This document shows, one piece after another, positions 32,791-41,827 of a stretch of DNA of 64,000 bases. This DNA is from PALSA-1004 sp963804885. GTDB lineage: Bacteria; Pseudomonadota; Gammaproteobacteria; Burkholderiales; SG8-41. The notes beneath the pieces are model-generated. The model was not told the origin of the DNA and searched no databases. It saw only the letters and a program-made list of their open reading frames with translations. Made by a program: the position numbers and the translations under genes. Position 1 is the stretch's first letter; the number at the start of each line of letters is the position of its first letter. Location: contig CAWDSF010000020.1 of the NCBI GenBank assembly GCA_963804885.1, positions 744,001 to 808,000 on the forward strand, given 5' to 3'.

Positions 32791-34266
32791 ATGAAGCAGA
32801 CAATGATTTTTCGCAGCCTGATCGTAGCCGGCGTCATTTCCGGTGCGACGCTAGGCGGCTATATCGCCCAGAATGCGACGAACTCGTATCCGGCGGTCGC
32901 GGCAGGCGCGCCGACCATGCAGACCGCCGCAGCCGTGGCCGCGCCGCAGCCAGGGGCGCGGGTCGCCGTGCCTGACTTCACCAGCATCGTCGACGAGAAC
33001 GGCGCGGCGGTGGTCAACGTCAGCGTCGTCGGCAAAGGCGAGAAGGGCGGGCCGGGGGTCGAAATGCCGGGGCTCGATCCGAGCAATCCGTTCTACGAGT
33101 TTTTCCGCCAGTTCCGCGGCCAGATGCCGCAAAACCAGGCGCCCGTCCAGGGCCTGGGCTCGGGCTTTATCGTGCGCGCCGACGGGATCATCCTGACCAA
33201 TGCGCACGTGGTGTCGGACGCAACCACGGTTACGGTCAAGCTCACCGACAAGCGCGAGTACAAAGCCAAGGTGCTCGGCATCGACAAGCCGAGCGACGTG
33301 GCGGTGATCAAGATCGAAGCGACCGATCTGCCGGTCGTGAAAATCGATCGCAATGACGACGTCAAGGTCGGCGAATGGGTGCTTGCCATCGGCTCGCCCT
33401 ACGGCTTCGACAATACGGTGACCTCGGGCATCGTCAGCGCCAAGGCGCGCGCGCTGCCGGGTGATACCTACGTCCCGTTCATTCAGACCGACGTCGCGGT
33501 AAACCCGGGCAATTCGGGCGGACCGCTCTTCAACATGAAAGGCGAAGTGATCGGGATCAACTCGCAGATCTACAGCCGCTCGGGCGGCTACCAGGGCCTG
33601 TCCTTTGCGGTGCCGATCGATGTGGCGCTGAAAGTTCAGGACGAGCTCCTGCAGCATGGCCGCGTAACGCGCGGACGGCTGGGCGTCGGCATCCAGGACG
33701 TGAACCAGGCGCTCGCCGAATCGTTCGGCTTGAAGAAAACGGCCGGCGCGCTGGTTACCTCGGTCGAGAAAGACAGCCCTGCGGCCAAGGCGGGATTGGA
33801 GCCCGGCGACGTGATCGTGCGCTATAACGGCAAGGACGTGAACACCTCGGCGCAGTTGCCGGTGCTCGTGTCCAACACGAAACCCGGCGAGGTGGCAAAA
33901 CTCGACGTCGTGCGCAAAGGCGATTCCAAGCGCCTCGACGTGACCGTCGGCGAACTCAAAGCCGAGAAAGTGGCAGCTGCCAACGACAGCAAGCTCGAGC
34001 AGGGCCGGCTCGGCGTGGCAGTGCGTCCGCTGAGTCCGCAAGAGCGCCAGCAGTCCGGCATCGCGAACGGCGTCGTAGTCGAGAATGCCACCGGCGCAGC
34101 AGCAACGGCGGGCATCCAGCCTGGCGACGTGATCCTGTCGGTCAACAACACGCCGATCAAGGACGTCGAGCAGTTGAAACAGCTCGTCTCCAAAGCCGGC
34201 AAGCGCGTCGCGCTGCTGGTGCAGCGCGAGGACGCGAAAATGTACGTGCCGGTCGACCTCGGCTAA
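32791..34266 (+). CDS. degQ: Do-like periplasmic serine protease (DegQ/DegP type)
   Basis: A 491-residue HtrA protease. An N-terminal export segment (FRSLIVAGVISGATLGGYIA) is followed by the trypsin-like domain with the triad H139 (TNAHVV), D169 (PSDVAVIKI) and S242 (GNSGGPL). Two PDZ domains follow, around GRLGVGIQDVNQALAESFG and GRLGVAVRPLSPQERQQSG. It degrades or refolds misfolded envelope proteins. TAGGAG precedes the ATG. It sits directly after a two-component system and shares that system's TTTAAG box, pointing to an envelope-stress regulon. A strong hairpin follows. Confidence 0.93.
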   Translation: MKQTMIFRSLIVAGVISGATLGGYIAQNATNSYPAVAAGAPTMQTAAAVAAPQPGARVAVPDFTSIVDENGAAVVNVSVVGKGEKGGPGVEMPGLDPSNPFYEFFRQFRGQMPQNQAPVQGLGSGFIVRADGIILTNAHVVSDATTVTVKLTDKREYKAKVLGIDKPSDVAVIKIEATDLPVVKIDRNDDVKVGEWVLAIGSPYGFDNTVTSGIVSAKARALPGDTYVPFIQTDVAVNPGNSGGPLFNMKGEVIGINSQIYSRSGGYQGLSFAVPIDVALKVQDELLQHGRVTRGRLGVGIQDVNQALAESFGLKKTAGALVTSVEKDSPAAKAGLEPGDVIVRYNGKDVNTSAQLPVLVSNTKPGEVAKLDVVRKGDSKRLDVTVGELKAEKVAAANDSKLEQGRLGVAVRPLSPQERQQSGIANGVVVENATGAAATAGIQPGDVILSVNNTPIKDVEQLKQLVSKAGKRVALLVQREDAKMYVPVDLG

Positions 34267-34290
34267 AGCAGCTGATTTAGTGTCGAGACA

Positions 34291-34319
34291 CGCGGGGCCC
34301 GCTCATGGCGGGCCCCGCG
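34291..34319 (+). terminator. Strong GC hairpin after degQ
   Basis: A perfect 12-bp stem, CGCGGGGCCCGC paired with GCGGGCCCCGCG around a TCATG loop, starts 25 bases after the degQ stop. No T-run follows, so termination may be partial; it could also protect the 3' end. Confidence 0.6.
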
Positions 34320-34405
34320 CACGTACGGGGCCCGGCAGAATAACTTTGCAGTCGCGTGCGGACGAGATTCGTTATTTTGCATCGTTCAATGCGTCAGATT
34401 GTCGG

Positions 34406-35803
34406 TCAAAGCAGTTGACCCTGAAGCAAATACACGGCGGCTCCGGCAAAGTACCCAATGGCGGCGAGCCAGCTGATTTTGCGCAAGTACCAGATGAAGT
34501 CGATCTTCTCGATCCCCATTGCAGCGACACCGGCAGCCGACCCTATGATCAGGATCGAACCTCCCGTTCCGGCGCAGTAAGCGAGGAATTGCCAGAGAAA
34601 GTGGTCCGTCGGATAGTCGGTCAGTTTGTACATGCCCATCGCTGCAGCGACTAAAGGGACGTTGTCTACTACGGCGCTGGCCACGCCGATGATCAGAACG
34701 ATGATCTCCTGTCGCCCGACGACGTGGTTCAGCCACTGCGCGAGGGACGCCAGCACGTGGGTATGCTCAAGTACGGCGACGGACAGCAGGATGCCGACAA
34801 AAAACACGATCGAGCTCATGTCGATCCTGCTCAACGCGTGGGCGAGCGTGAATGACTGCTTGAATTTATCCGCCTTGTCCCGGTGGACCAGGTCGCCGAC
34901 TACCCACAGGATACCGAGGCCGAACAGGATCCCGAGAAAAGGTGGAAGACCGGTGACCACCTTGAAGACGGGAACCATGACGAGAATTCCGATGCCCAGG
35001 AGAAACATCAGATTGCGCTCGAATTCCGTCGCGCCCGCGGTGTCGTCGATGTGAAGGCGGCCATCGCAATCGACCGTGCGTCCCCTGACGATGTAGGCAG
35101 CGATGCCCATGGGCACAATGAAGCTCGTCAGCGCTGCCAGCAGTACCGACTTGACTATTGCGAGCGGCGTAACCTGCCCGCCGATCCAGAGCATGGTCGT
35201 CGTAACGTCGCCGATCGGTGACCATGCGCCTCCGGAGTTCGCCGCGATCACGATCAGGCTGGCGAGGAGCAAACGCTCGTCCTGGCGCGCCAGCAGTTTT
35301 CGCATCAGTGAAACCATGACGATGGTCGTCGTCAGATTGTCCAGAATTGCGCTGAGAAAAAAAGTGACGAATCCGACGACCCACATCAGCGACGGCAGGC
35401 TGGAAGTTCGGATGCGCTTCGTAATCACGTCAAAACCGCTGTGGGCGTCGATGACTTCGACGATCGTCATGGCGCCCAGCAGAAAAAATACAATCCGCGC
35501 GGTTTCGGTTACGGACTCGCCGATCTGGCTTGTTACTTCCTGCGGATTCGCCGACGACACTGCGTAAATCGTCCAGAGCAATCCAGCGGCCACCAAAGCC
35601 GACGCTGACTTGCTCACCTTAAGCGGATGCTCGAGCGCAATGGCCGCGTAAGCGACGACGAAGACAACGATTAATGTCGTTAGCATGTAACCGCCCGGCG
35701 CCGGAATAGTGACCAGGGCTGCGTAGTCGAACGCAACCTTATTGGCTAATGGCGGGATGGAGGCCGGGGCTGCCAGCGGTGTTGGCGGGTGTTGATAAGT
35801 CAT
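34406..35803 (-). CDS. nhaD: NhaD-type sodium:proton antiporter
   Basis: A 465-residue ion transporter superfamily protein with 11-13 transmembrane segments. NhaD hallmarks are AILDNLTTTIVMVSLMRKLL, ANSGGAWSPIGDVTTTMLW and the C-terminal ASAVVDNVPLVAAAMGMY plus GTGGSILIIGSAAGVAAMG. It exchanges cytoplasmic Na+ or Li+ for protons. The N-terminal 39 residues are proline-rich and unusual; an internal ATG at 35686 directly precedes TM1 and may be the true start. Divergent from a second, diverged family member. Confidence 0.9.
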   Translation of the reverse strand: MTYQHPPTPLAAPASIPPLANKVAFDYAALVTIPAPGGYMLTTLIVVFVVAYAAIALEHPLKVSKSASALVAAGLLWTIYAVSSANPQEVTSQIGESVTETARIVFFLLGAMTIVEVIDAHSGFDVITKRIRTSSLPSLMWVVGFVTFFLSAILDNLTTTIVMVSLMRKLLARQDERLLLASLIVIAANSGGAWSPIGDVTTTMLWIGGQVTPLAIVKSVLLAALTSFIVPMGIAAYIVRGRTVDCDGRLHIDDTAGATEFERNLMFLLGIGILVMVPVFKVVTGLPPFLGILFGLGILWVVGDLVHRDKADKFKQSFTLAHALSRIDMSSIVFFVGILLSVAVLEHTHVLASLAQWLNHVVGRQEIIVLIIGVASAVVDNVPLVAAAMGMYKLTDYPTDHFLWQFLAYCAGTGGSILIIGSAAGVAAMGIEKIDFIWYLRKISWLAAIGYFAGAAVYLLQGQLL

Positions 35804-36159
35804 GGGCGTGCTCGATTAACGTGTGGCGGCCCGACCAGCACGAAACCTGTCCAGGACTCCATTGCTGCAGGTACGAGCTTGGACACCCACGCGGATCATA
35901 AACAGTAAGGCCGATCTTCTCAACAGGAAAGTCGCTGCACGCCTTGAGACAATTAAATCTTTGGCACGTCGCCTTGGGCCGCGCCTTTCGGATTATGCCG
36001 ACGGCGATGCTAGAATCGCTGCGACCCACCACTGGCGTGTTCAGATGCTTATCCCGCGTGCAATGACCTCTCGCGCATGCTATTTGACTGGCTTGGCGAT
36101 GTCTCTTTCAGCCGTCTGCATGCCGGCGATCGCGGCCGACGGTCAGGCGCAGGCCGGAA

Positions 36160-37419
36160 TTGTTCGGCATTCCGGTCGAATTCATTCTGTTCGCCGCGAC
36201 CTTGCTGGGCGTCGCGGTATTTCACCATCACACTTTGCGCGTGGCGCTCTGCGGCCTCGCGGCGGTCGTCGGCTTCAAATTCCTGTTTACCGGTTTCAAT
36301 GCCGGCGCGGGCATGGCGGGTTTCGGCGCCCATTTAGGGCACGAGTGGGTGATCCTCAGCAACCTGTTTCTGCTGCTGGTCGGATTTGCGCTGCTGTCGC
36401 GGCACTTCGAAGAGAGCCAGGTGCCCGCCGTGCTGCCGAAGTTTCTGCCGGACGACTGGAAAGGCGGCTTTCTGCTGCTCGTGATGATATTCGTGCTGTC
36501 GAGCTTTCTCGACAACATCGCGGCCGCCATTATCGGCGGCACCATTGCCGCGACCGTTTTCAATCACAAAGTGCATATCGGTTATCTTGCCGCGATTGTC
36601 GCCGCGTCGAACGGCGGCGGCTCGGGCAGCGTCGTCGGCGATACCACCACGACCATGATGTGGATCGACGGCGTGAGTCCGCTGGCAGTGCTCGAGGCCT
36701 ATGTTGCGGCGGTCGTGGCTCTATTCATATTCGGCATCCCCGCAGCGCTCACGCAGCATCGCTACTCGCCGATCAGCAAGGACCCGCCGCCAGGCGTGCA
36801 CATCGACTGGAGCCGCGTCGTAATTGTCGCGCTGATCCTGATCGCGGCAATGGCAGTCAATGTGCTCGTCAATATGCAATTTGCCGCCAGCGCAAGCCGG
36901 TTTCCATTTATCGGCGCGGCGGTGTGGGTAGTCATCCTGCTCACCGCGGCCTGGCGCAAACCGGACTGGAAAGTCGTGCCCGCCGCGGTTCGCGGCAGCA
37001 TTTTTTTGCTGTCGCTGGTCTTGATCGCGTCGCTGATGCCGGTGGAAAAGCTGCCGGCCGCGTCGTGGCAGACCGCGCTCGGACTCGGCTTCGTGTCGGC
37101 GGTATTCGATAACATTCCGCTGACGGCACTGGCGCTGAAGCAGGGCGGCTACGACTGGGGGTTCCTCGCGTACGCGGTGGGTTTCGGCGGCTCGATGATC
37201 TGGTTCGGCTCGTCGGCCGGCGTCGCACTCGCAAACATGTATCCCGAAGCGCGATCCGTCGGCCTGTGGTTGCGGCATGGCTGGTTCGTTGCGGTTGCCT
37301 ATGTCATTGGCTTTTTCGTGCTGTTGCTGGTGCTCGGCTGGCATCCGGAGGCACCGCACAAGTCGGCTCCCGCGGGCGTCGCGCTGGTCACGACCGCGAG
37401 TCAAAATCAGGAAATGTAA
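36160..37419 (+). CDS. NhaD/ArsB-like ion transporter
   Basis: About 419 residues with roughly 11 hydrophobic segments; FVLSSFLDNIAAAIIGGTIA, NGGGSGSVVGDTTTTMMWID and SAVFDNIPLTALALKQGG are the ion transporter hallmarks. It is a diverged paralog of the neighbouring NhaD; the ion is unknown. The open frame begins at a TTG. Just upstream, in another frame, 36045-36160 encodes a signal-like leader (MTSRACYLTGLAMSLSAVCM then PAIAADGQAQA) that would join exactly to LFGIPVEF if one base near 36155 were removed. The true gene may therefore start at 36045 or 36063. Confidence 0.82.
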   Translation: MFGIPVEFILFAATLLGVAVFHHHTLRVALCGLAAVVGFKFLFTGFNAGAGMAGFGAHLGHEWVILSNLFLLLVGFALLSRHFEESQVPAVLPKFLPDDWKGGFLLLVMIFVLSSFLDNIAAAIIGGTIAATVFNHKVHIGYLAAIVAASNGGGSGSVVGDTTTTMMWIDGVSPLAVLEAYVAAVVALFIFGIPAALTQHRYSPISKDPPPGVHIDWSRVVIVALILIAAMAVNVLVNMQFAASASRFPFIGAAVWVVILLTAAWRKPDWKVVPAAVRGSIFLLSLVLIASLMPVEKLPAASWQTALGLGFVSAVFDNIPLTALALKQGGYDWGFLAYAVGFGGSMIWFGSSAGVALANMYPEARSVGLWLRHGWFVAVAYVIGFFVLLLVLGWHPEAPHKSAPAGVALVTTASQNQEM

Positions 37420-37595
37420 GCTTGTTGTAAGTGTCGAGCGTGCATGGGCGGACGTTGTTCGCGCCGGCGAACCGCGCCGCATGGAAAACCGTGCGGATTG
37501 AGTCGTATTTCAACGGGATTCCAGCCTGAAGCCGTGCATTGTTGATTTTGCCCTAGCGGCGGTATAGCATTGGCGGCCTGTCGGAAGGGTGCCCG

Positions 37596-37611
37596 GCGCG
37601 TTTTAACGCGC
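37596..37611. repeat. Palindrome GCGCGTT-TT-AACGCGC
   Basis: Perfect 7-base arms around two bases, in the 260-base spacer before the TRAP receptor gene. The spacer otherwise shows only an A/T-rich stretch (37612-37660) and the AGGAGG before the dctP start. The palindrome resembles stems at 41686 and 59080. Confidence 0.45.
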
Positions 37612-37679
37612 TGATAAAAATAAAGTTTCGGTTCCTCGTCATTATAAGTTGTTCAATTCTCGAGCCACTAGGAGGATTC

Positions 37680-38844
37680 ATGAGTAAAGACCTGAAGAAA
37701 GACGCGCAGGCAAAACCTGTCGCGTCACGCCGTAAATTCCTGTCCGGCGCAGCTGCCGCGACCGCCGGCGCCGCCCTCGCATTTCCGATGATCGCGAAAG
37801 GGCAGACCACGCCGATCTCGATGCGCTGGCAAAGCACGTGGCCCTCGAAAGACATTTTCCACGAATACGCGCTCGATTACGCCAAGATCGTCAACGACAT
37901 GACGGGCGGCGAGCTCAGAATCGAAGTGTTGCCGGCCGGCGCTGTCGTGCCCGCGTTCGGGCTGCTCGATGCAGTCTCGAAGGGCACCCTCGACGGCGGC
38001 CACGGCGTGTGCGTGTATCACTACGGCAAACAAAACGCGCTGGCGCTGTGGGGTTCGGGCCCCGCGTACGGCATGGATGCCAACATGCTGCTCGCATGGC
38101 ATCGCTGGGGTGGCGGCAAGGAACTGCTCGAAAAGCTGTATGCGTCGGTCGGCGCGAACGTGGTGTCGTTCCCGTACGGCCCGATGGCGACACAGCCGCT
38201 CGGCTGGTTTAAAAAGCCGGTGACCAAAGCCGCCGACATGAAAGGCCTCAAGTACCGCACGGTCGGCATCTCGATCGACGTGTTCACTGCGATGGGCGCA
38301 GCCGTTAATGCGCTGCCCGGCGGCGAAATCGTGCCCGCGATGGACCGCGGCCTGCTCGACGCGGCCGAGTTCAACAACATGAGCTCCGACCGCCTGCTCG
38401 GATTCCCGGACGTGTCGAAGGTTTGCATGCTGCAAAGCTTTCACCAGAACGCCGAGCAGTTCGAGATCACGTTCAACAAAACCAAGTACGATGCGCTGCC
38501 CGCGCGGCTTAAGGCGATTATCACCAATGCCGTGTCCGCCGCGTCGCAGGAACTCACGCTGGAAGGCGATCGACCGCTATTCCAAGGACTACGTCGAAAT
38601 GCAGACCAAGGACAAGGTCAAGTTCTACAAGACGCCGGACGCCATCCTGCAGCAGCAACTCGAGGTCTACGACCAGGTCGTCGAGAAGAAATCGGCGGAC
38701 AATCCTTTGTTCAAGGAAATCGTCGCCTCGCAGAAGGCGTTCGGCGAGCGCGCGGTCAAATGGGACATGGACAACAACGTGAACCGGCGCATGGCGTACA
38801 ACCACTACTACGGTCCGAAAAAGGCGCCGGCGAAGAAAGGCTGA
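37680..38844 (+). pseudogene. dctP: Frameshifted TRAP substrate-binding protein (TakP-like DctP)
   Basis: A TRAP receptor with a twin-arginine signal (SRRKFLSGAAAATAGAALAF) and mature MRWQSTWPSKDIFHEYA. Conserved binding-site segments are GWFKKPVTKAADMKGLKYRT and LPGGEIVPAMDRGLLDAAEF, as in 2-oxoacid-binding TakP receptors. An extra G at 38561-38562 breaks the frame; without it SQELTLKAIDRYSKDYVEMQ is restored and the frame runs to 38844 (about 387 residues). AGGAGG precedes the ATG. It is the first gene of a dctPQM operon; the probable ligand is a 2-oxo or 2-hydroxy monocarboxylate. Confidence 0.87.
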
Positions 38845-38863
38845 AGCACCAGTGGCTTGACCT

Positions 38864-38897
38864 AAAACACCATCCGGATACCCCGGGTGGTGTTTTT
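38864..38897 (+). terminator. Intrinsic terminator between dctP and dctQ
   Basis: AAAACACCATCCGG pairs with CCGGGTGGTGTTTT (one mismatch) and is followed by a T-run ending at 38897. It lies 20 bases after the restored dctP stop and 64 bases before dctQ, so it should reduce read-through and keep receptor expression above that of the membrane subunits. Confidence 0.8.
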
Positions 38898-38960
38898 GTT
38901 TAAAGCGGGGGCGCGACGATCGGCAGCGAGCCGGCTGCGCCATGAAGGGAGACACGAGTA

Positions 38961-39587
38961 ATGCAGAACCTGCTGTTGTTCGTCGATAGCGTAAGCACCT
39001 GGGTCGGGAAAGCGTTCTCCTGGCTCATCGTGGCGCTGACGCTGCTTATTTCGTGGGAAGTGTTTTCGCGCTATGCGCTCGATCATCCGCACGCGTGGGC
39101 ATTCGACGTGATGATCATGCTGTACGGCACGCTCTTCATGATGGCCGGCGCGTACACGCTCTCCAAGAACGGCCACGTGCGCGGCGACGTGCTCTACGGA
39201 TTTTTCCCGCCGCGCCTGCAGGCCGGGCTCGATCTGTCGCTCTACATTCTGTTCTTCATTCCCGGCGTCGTTGCGTTCGTGTGGGCCGGCTACAACTATG
39301 CGGCCGAGTCGTGGGTGATCAATGAGCATTCGAACATTACCGCCGACGGGCCGCCGATCTATCCGTTCAAGACCATTATCCCGATCGCCGGCGCGTTCAT
39401 TCTCGTGCAGGGCATCGTCGAAATCATCCGCTGCGTGATCTGCCTCAGGCAGGGCGACTGGCCGTCGCGGCAGGAGGACGTGCAGGAAGTCGACGTCGAC
39501 AAGTTGAAAGACATGGTGCACGTCAAGGACGAGGACATCGCGAAGCTCGATCAATACGTCGTCCATCAAAAGGAAACGCCGAAATGA
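38961..39587 (+). CDS. dctQ: TRAP transporter small permease subunit
   Basis: A 208-residue DctQ protein with four transmembrane helices: WLIVALTLLISWEVFSRYAL, FDVMIMLYGTLFMMAGAYTL, LDLSLYILFFIPGVVAFVW and TIIPIAGAFILVQGIVEIIR. The signature KNGHVRGDVLYGFF follows TM2. The C-terminal 50 residues are charged and cytosolic, longer than in most DctQ. Its stop overlaps the dctM start by 4 bases (ATGA). Confidence 0.9.
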   Translation: MQNLLLFVDSVSTWVGKAFSWLIVALTLLISWEVFSRYALDHPHAWAFDVMIMLYGTLFMMAGAYTLSKNGHVRGDVLYGFFPPRLQAGLDLSLYILFFIPGVVAFVWAGYNYAAESWVINEHSNITADGPPIYPFKTIIPIAGAFILVQGIVEIIRCVICLRQGDWPSRQEDVQEVDVDKLKDMVHVKDEDIAKLDQYVVHQKETPK

Positions 39588-41685
39588 GGAAGGAAGTCTG
39601 GTTCGGCCTTTCCATCATGGCGGCGGTGGTCATCATGGTGTTCGTCCTGATGCCCGCGCCATCGCAGATGACCAACGGCCATCTGGGCCTGCTGATGCTC
39701 GCGCTGATCGTGGTCGGCATCATGCTCGGTTTCCCGACCGCGTTCACGCTGATGGGCATGGGCGTGTTCTTCGGCTGGCTGGCTTATCGCAGCGTCGATC
39801 CGGCGCTCGCCAACCGGCAGATTCTCGACCTAATGGTGCAGCGCGCCTATTCGGTCATGTCGAACGACGTGCTGATCGCGATCCCGCTGTTCGTATTCAT
39901 GGGATATCTCGTCGAGCGTGCCGCATTGATCGACCGCCTGTTCAAGAGCCTGCATCTCGCGACCGCGCGCGTGCCGGGCGCGCTTGCGGTGGCGACCATC
40001 GTCACGTGCGCGATTTTCGCGACGGCGACAGGCATCGTCGGCGCGGTGGTCACGTTGATGGGATTGCTCGCGTTTCCCGCGATGCTCAAAGCGGGATACA
40101 ACACGAAGGTTGCGGCCGGCGCGGTCACCGCGGGTGGTTGTCTGGGCATTCTGATTCCACCGTCGGTTTTGTTGATCGTTTACGGCGCGGTCGCTGGCGT
40201 ATCGGTCGTGCAACTGTATGCGGGCGCGTTCGGTCCCGGCATCATGCTGGCAGGCCTCTATATCGGCTACGTCATCGTGCTGGCGAAGTTCAGGCCCGAC
40301 CTGATGCCCCCGCTGCCCGAAAGCGACCGCAGCGTGGCGCTGCCGCCGGTCGCGAAAAAACTCGCGCCGCAAGGCAGCAACGCGGTGGCGGGCCTGTGGC
40401 GGGCACTGACGCGCAGCGACGCCGGCGTGCCGAAGAAAACGGTGCTGGGTCAGTTGATCATCAGCTTGCTGCCGGCCCTGTTTATCGTTGCGCTGCTGGG
40501 CGTAACGTGGCGGTTGGCGACAGCGCCCGACGTGAAAGTCGATACCACCGGGCTGATCGAAGCCGGTGCGAAAAGCACGGCGGGCGCCGTCGACGAACCG
40601 AGCGAACTCTCGAGCGCTGCGGGCGCGCGAAAAAGACGCCACCGGATTGCAGGAGCCACCGTCCGAACCCGAAAAAGCCAGCACCGGATTGCAGGAGCCA
40701 CCGGCCGAACCCGAAAAGCCGGACCGGATTGCAGGAGCCACTGCAGAACCCGCAAAGGCTGCGCCCGGCGGCGACGACGGAACCGGCGAAACCGGCCGAA
40801 GCAGCCAAGCCGGTGGTCGCCGAAAAAGCGCCCGAACCTGCAGCTGCTGACCAGGGCCGTCTTGCAACACCGGTCTGGTTCTGGATTGTAGTCGCCGTCT
40901 GCATAGCCTTGCTGGCCATCCTTTATTGGCTCTGGAACTGGGTGCGGCTGGAAGTTTTCAAGATGCTGCTGAGCTCCTTCTTTCCGCTCGCAATCCTGAT
41001 ACTCGCGGTGCTGGGCTCGATCGTTTTCGGGCTGGCAACACCCACCGAGGCGGCGGCGGTCGGTGCGCTGGGCGGCTGCATACTCGCGGCGGGCTATCGC
41101 TTCATCTCCCATTTGCGCGAGGGGCGGCAAACGAAGCGCCCGGTCGGCGATACCGTCTGGACCACGGCGAAAGAACTCGGCGGCATCATCAAGGAATCGT
41201 CCTTCCTCACGGCCAAGACGAGCGCGATGGTCTGCTGGCTGTTCGTCGGCTCGTCTATTTTTTCAGCGTCGTTTGCGCTGCTCGGCGGCCAGGAAATCAT
41301 CAACACCTGGGTGTTGTCGATGGACCTGACGCCGGTGCAGTTCATGATCCTCGCGCAGATCATCATCTTCCTGCTCGGCTGGCCGCTCGAATGGACCGAG
41401 ATCATCGTCATTTTCATGCCGATCTTCATTCCGCTGCTGCCGCACTTTCACATCGACCCGTTGTTCTTCGGGCTGCTGGTCGCGCTCAACCTGCAGACCG
41501 CATTCCTGTCCCCGCCGGTGGCGATGGCGGCGTTTTATCTCAAAGGCGTTTCGCCGCCCCACGTGACGCTGAATGCGATTTTTGCGGGCATGATGCCGTT
41601 CATGGCGATCCAGGTGGTCGCGCTGGTGCTGCTGTATGTGTTCCCCGGCATCGGCTTGTGGCTGCCGAATGTTCTGTATAAATAG
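39584..41685 (+). pseudogene. dctM: Frameshifted TRAP large permease subunit
   Basis: The N-terminal half in the starting frame has FPTAFTLMGMGVFFGWLAYR, VFMGYLVERAALIDRLF and CLGILIPPSVLLIVYG; the C-terminal half, in a different frame, has GLATPTEAAAVGALGG, FLLGWPLEWTEIIVIFMPIF and the tail LPNVLYK. Between them a long cytosolic or periplasmic linker contains TGLQEPP repeats (40641-40758). Restoring one protein needs the removal of one base near 40609 and one near 40720-40766. Restored length is about 699 residues, longer than typical DctM (about 430) because of the linker and an extra TM segment (WFWIVVAVCIALLAILYWLW). Confidence 0.85.
40641..40758 (+). repeat. Three direct repeats inside the dctM linker
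   Basis: The unit ACCGGATTGCAGGAGCCACC begins at 40641, 40683 and 40723 and continues with a GAACCCG-containing tail. The first spacing is 42 bases (14 codons, encoding TGLQEPPSEPEK and TGLQEPPAEPEK). The second spacing is 40 bases, which changes the reading frame, so the third copy cannot be read as the same peptide without a shift. Confidence 0.85.
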
Positions 41686-41753
41686 GCTTAAAACGCCGGG
41701 TGCAGCCACCGCGTTTTAAGCGCGCGGGTTGAAGCGGACTGTTCCGGCCGCTT
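41686..41753. repeat. Two stem-loops after dctM
   Basis: GCTTAAAACGC (41686-41696) pairs perfectly with GCGTTTTAAGC (41711-41721). AAGCGG (41732-41737) pairs with CCGCTT (41748-41753), and this stem extends imperfectly outward through GGTT/AACT and CGCGCG on both sides. They precede the intrinsic terminator at 41785. Confidence 0.6.
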
Positions 41754-41784
41754 AACTCGCGCGTTAGTCCCGCCAATGGCACGT

Positions 41785-41815
41785 GGAGCAGTCGCGAGGC
41801 TGCTCCGTTTTTTTT
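41785..41815 (+). terminator. Intrinsic terminator of the TRAP operon
   Basis: GGAGCAG pairs with CTGCTCC around an 8-base loop and is followed by eight T residues (41808-41815). It ends the dctPQM transcript 100 bases after the dctM stop and 13 bases before the MFS gene. Confidence 0.9.
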
Positions 41816-41827
41816 GATGCATCAAAA

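Noticed and set aside
35961..35977. Sigma-54-like sequence TTGGCACGTCGCCTTGG
   Set aside because: The spacing between the GG and the downstream element is one base too long and the -12 GC is missing, so it is probably chance.
37002..37008. T-run that could end a terminator
   Set aside because: It is inside the NhaD-like coding region, and only a weak GCAGCA/TGCTG pairing surrounds it.
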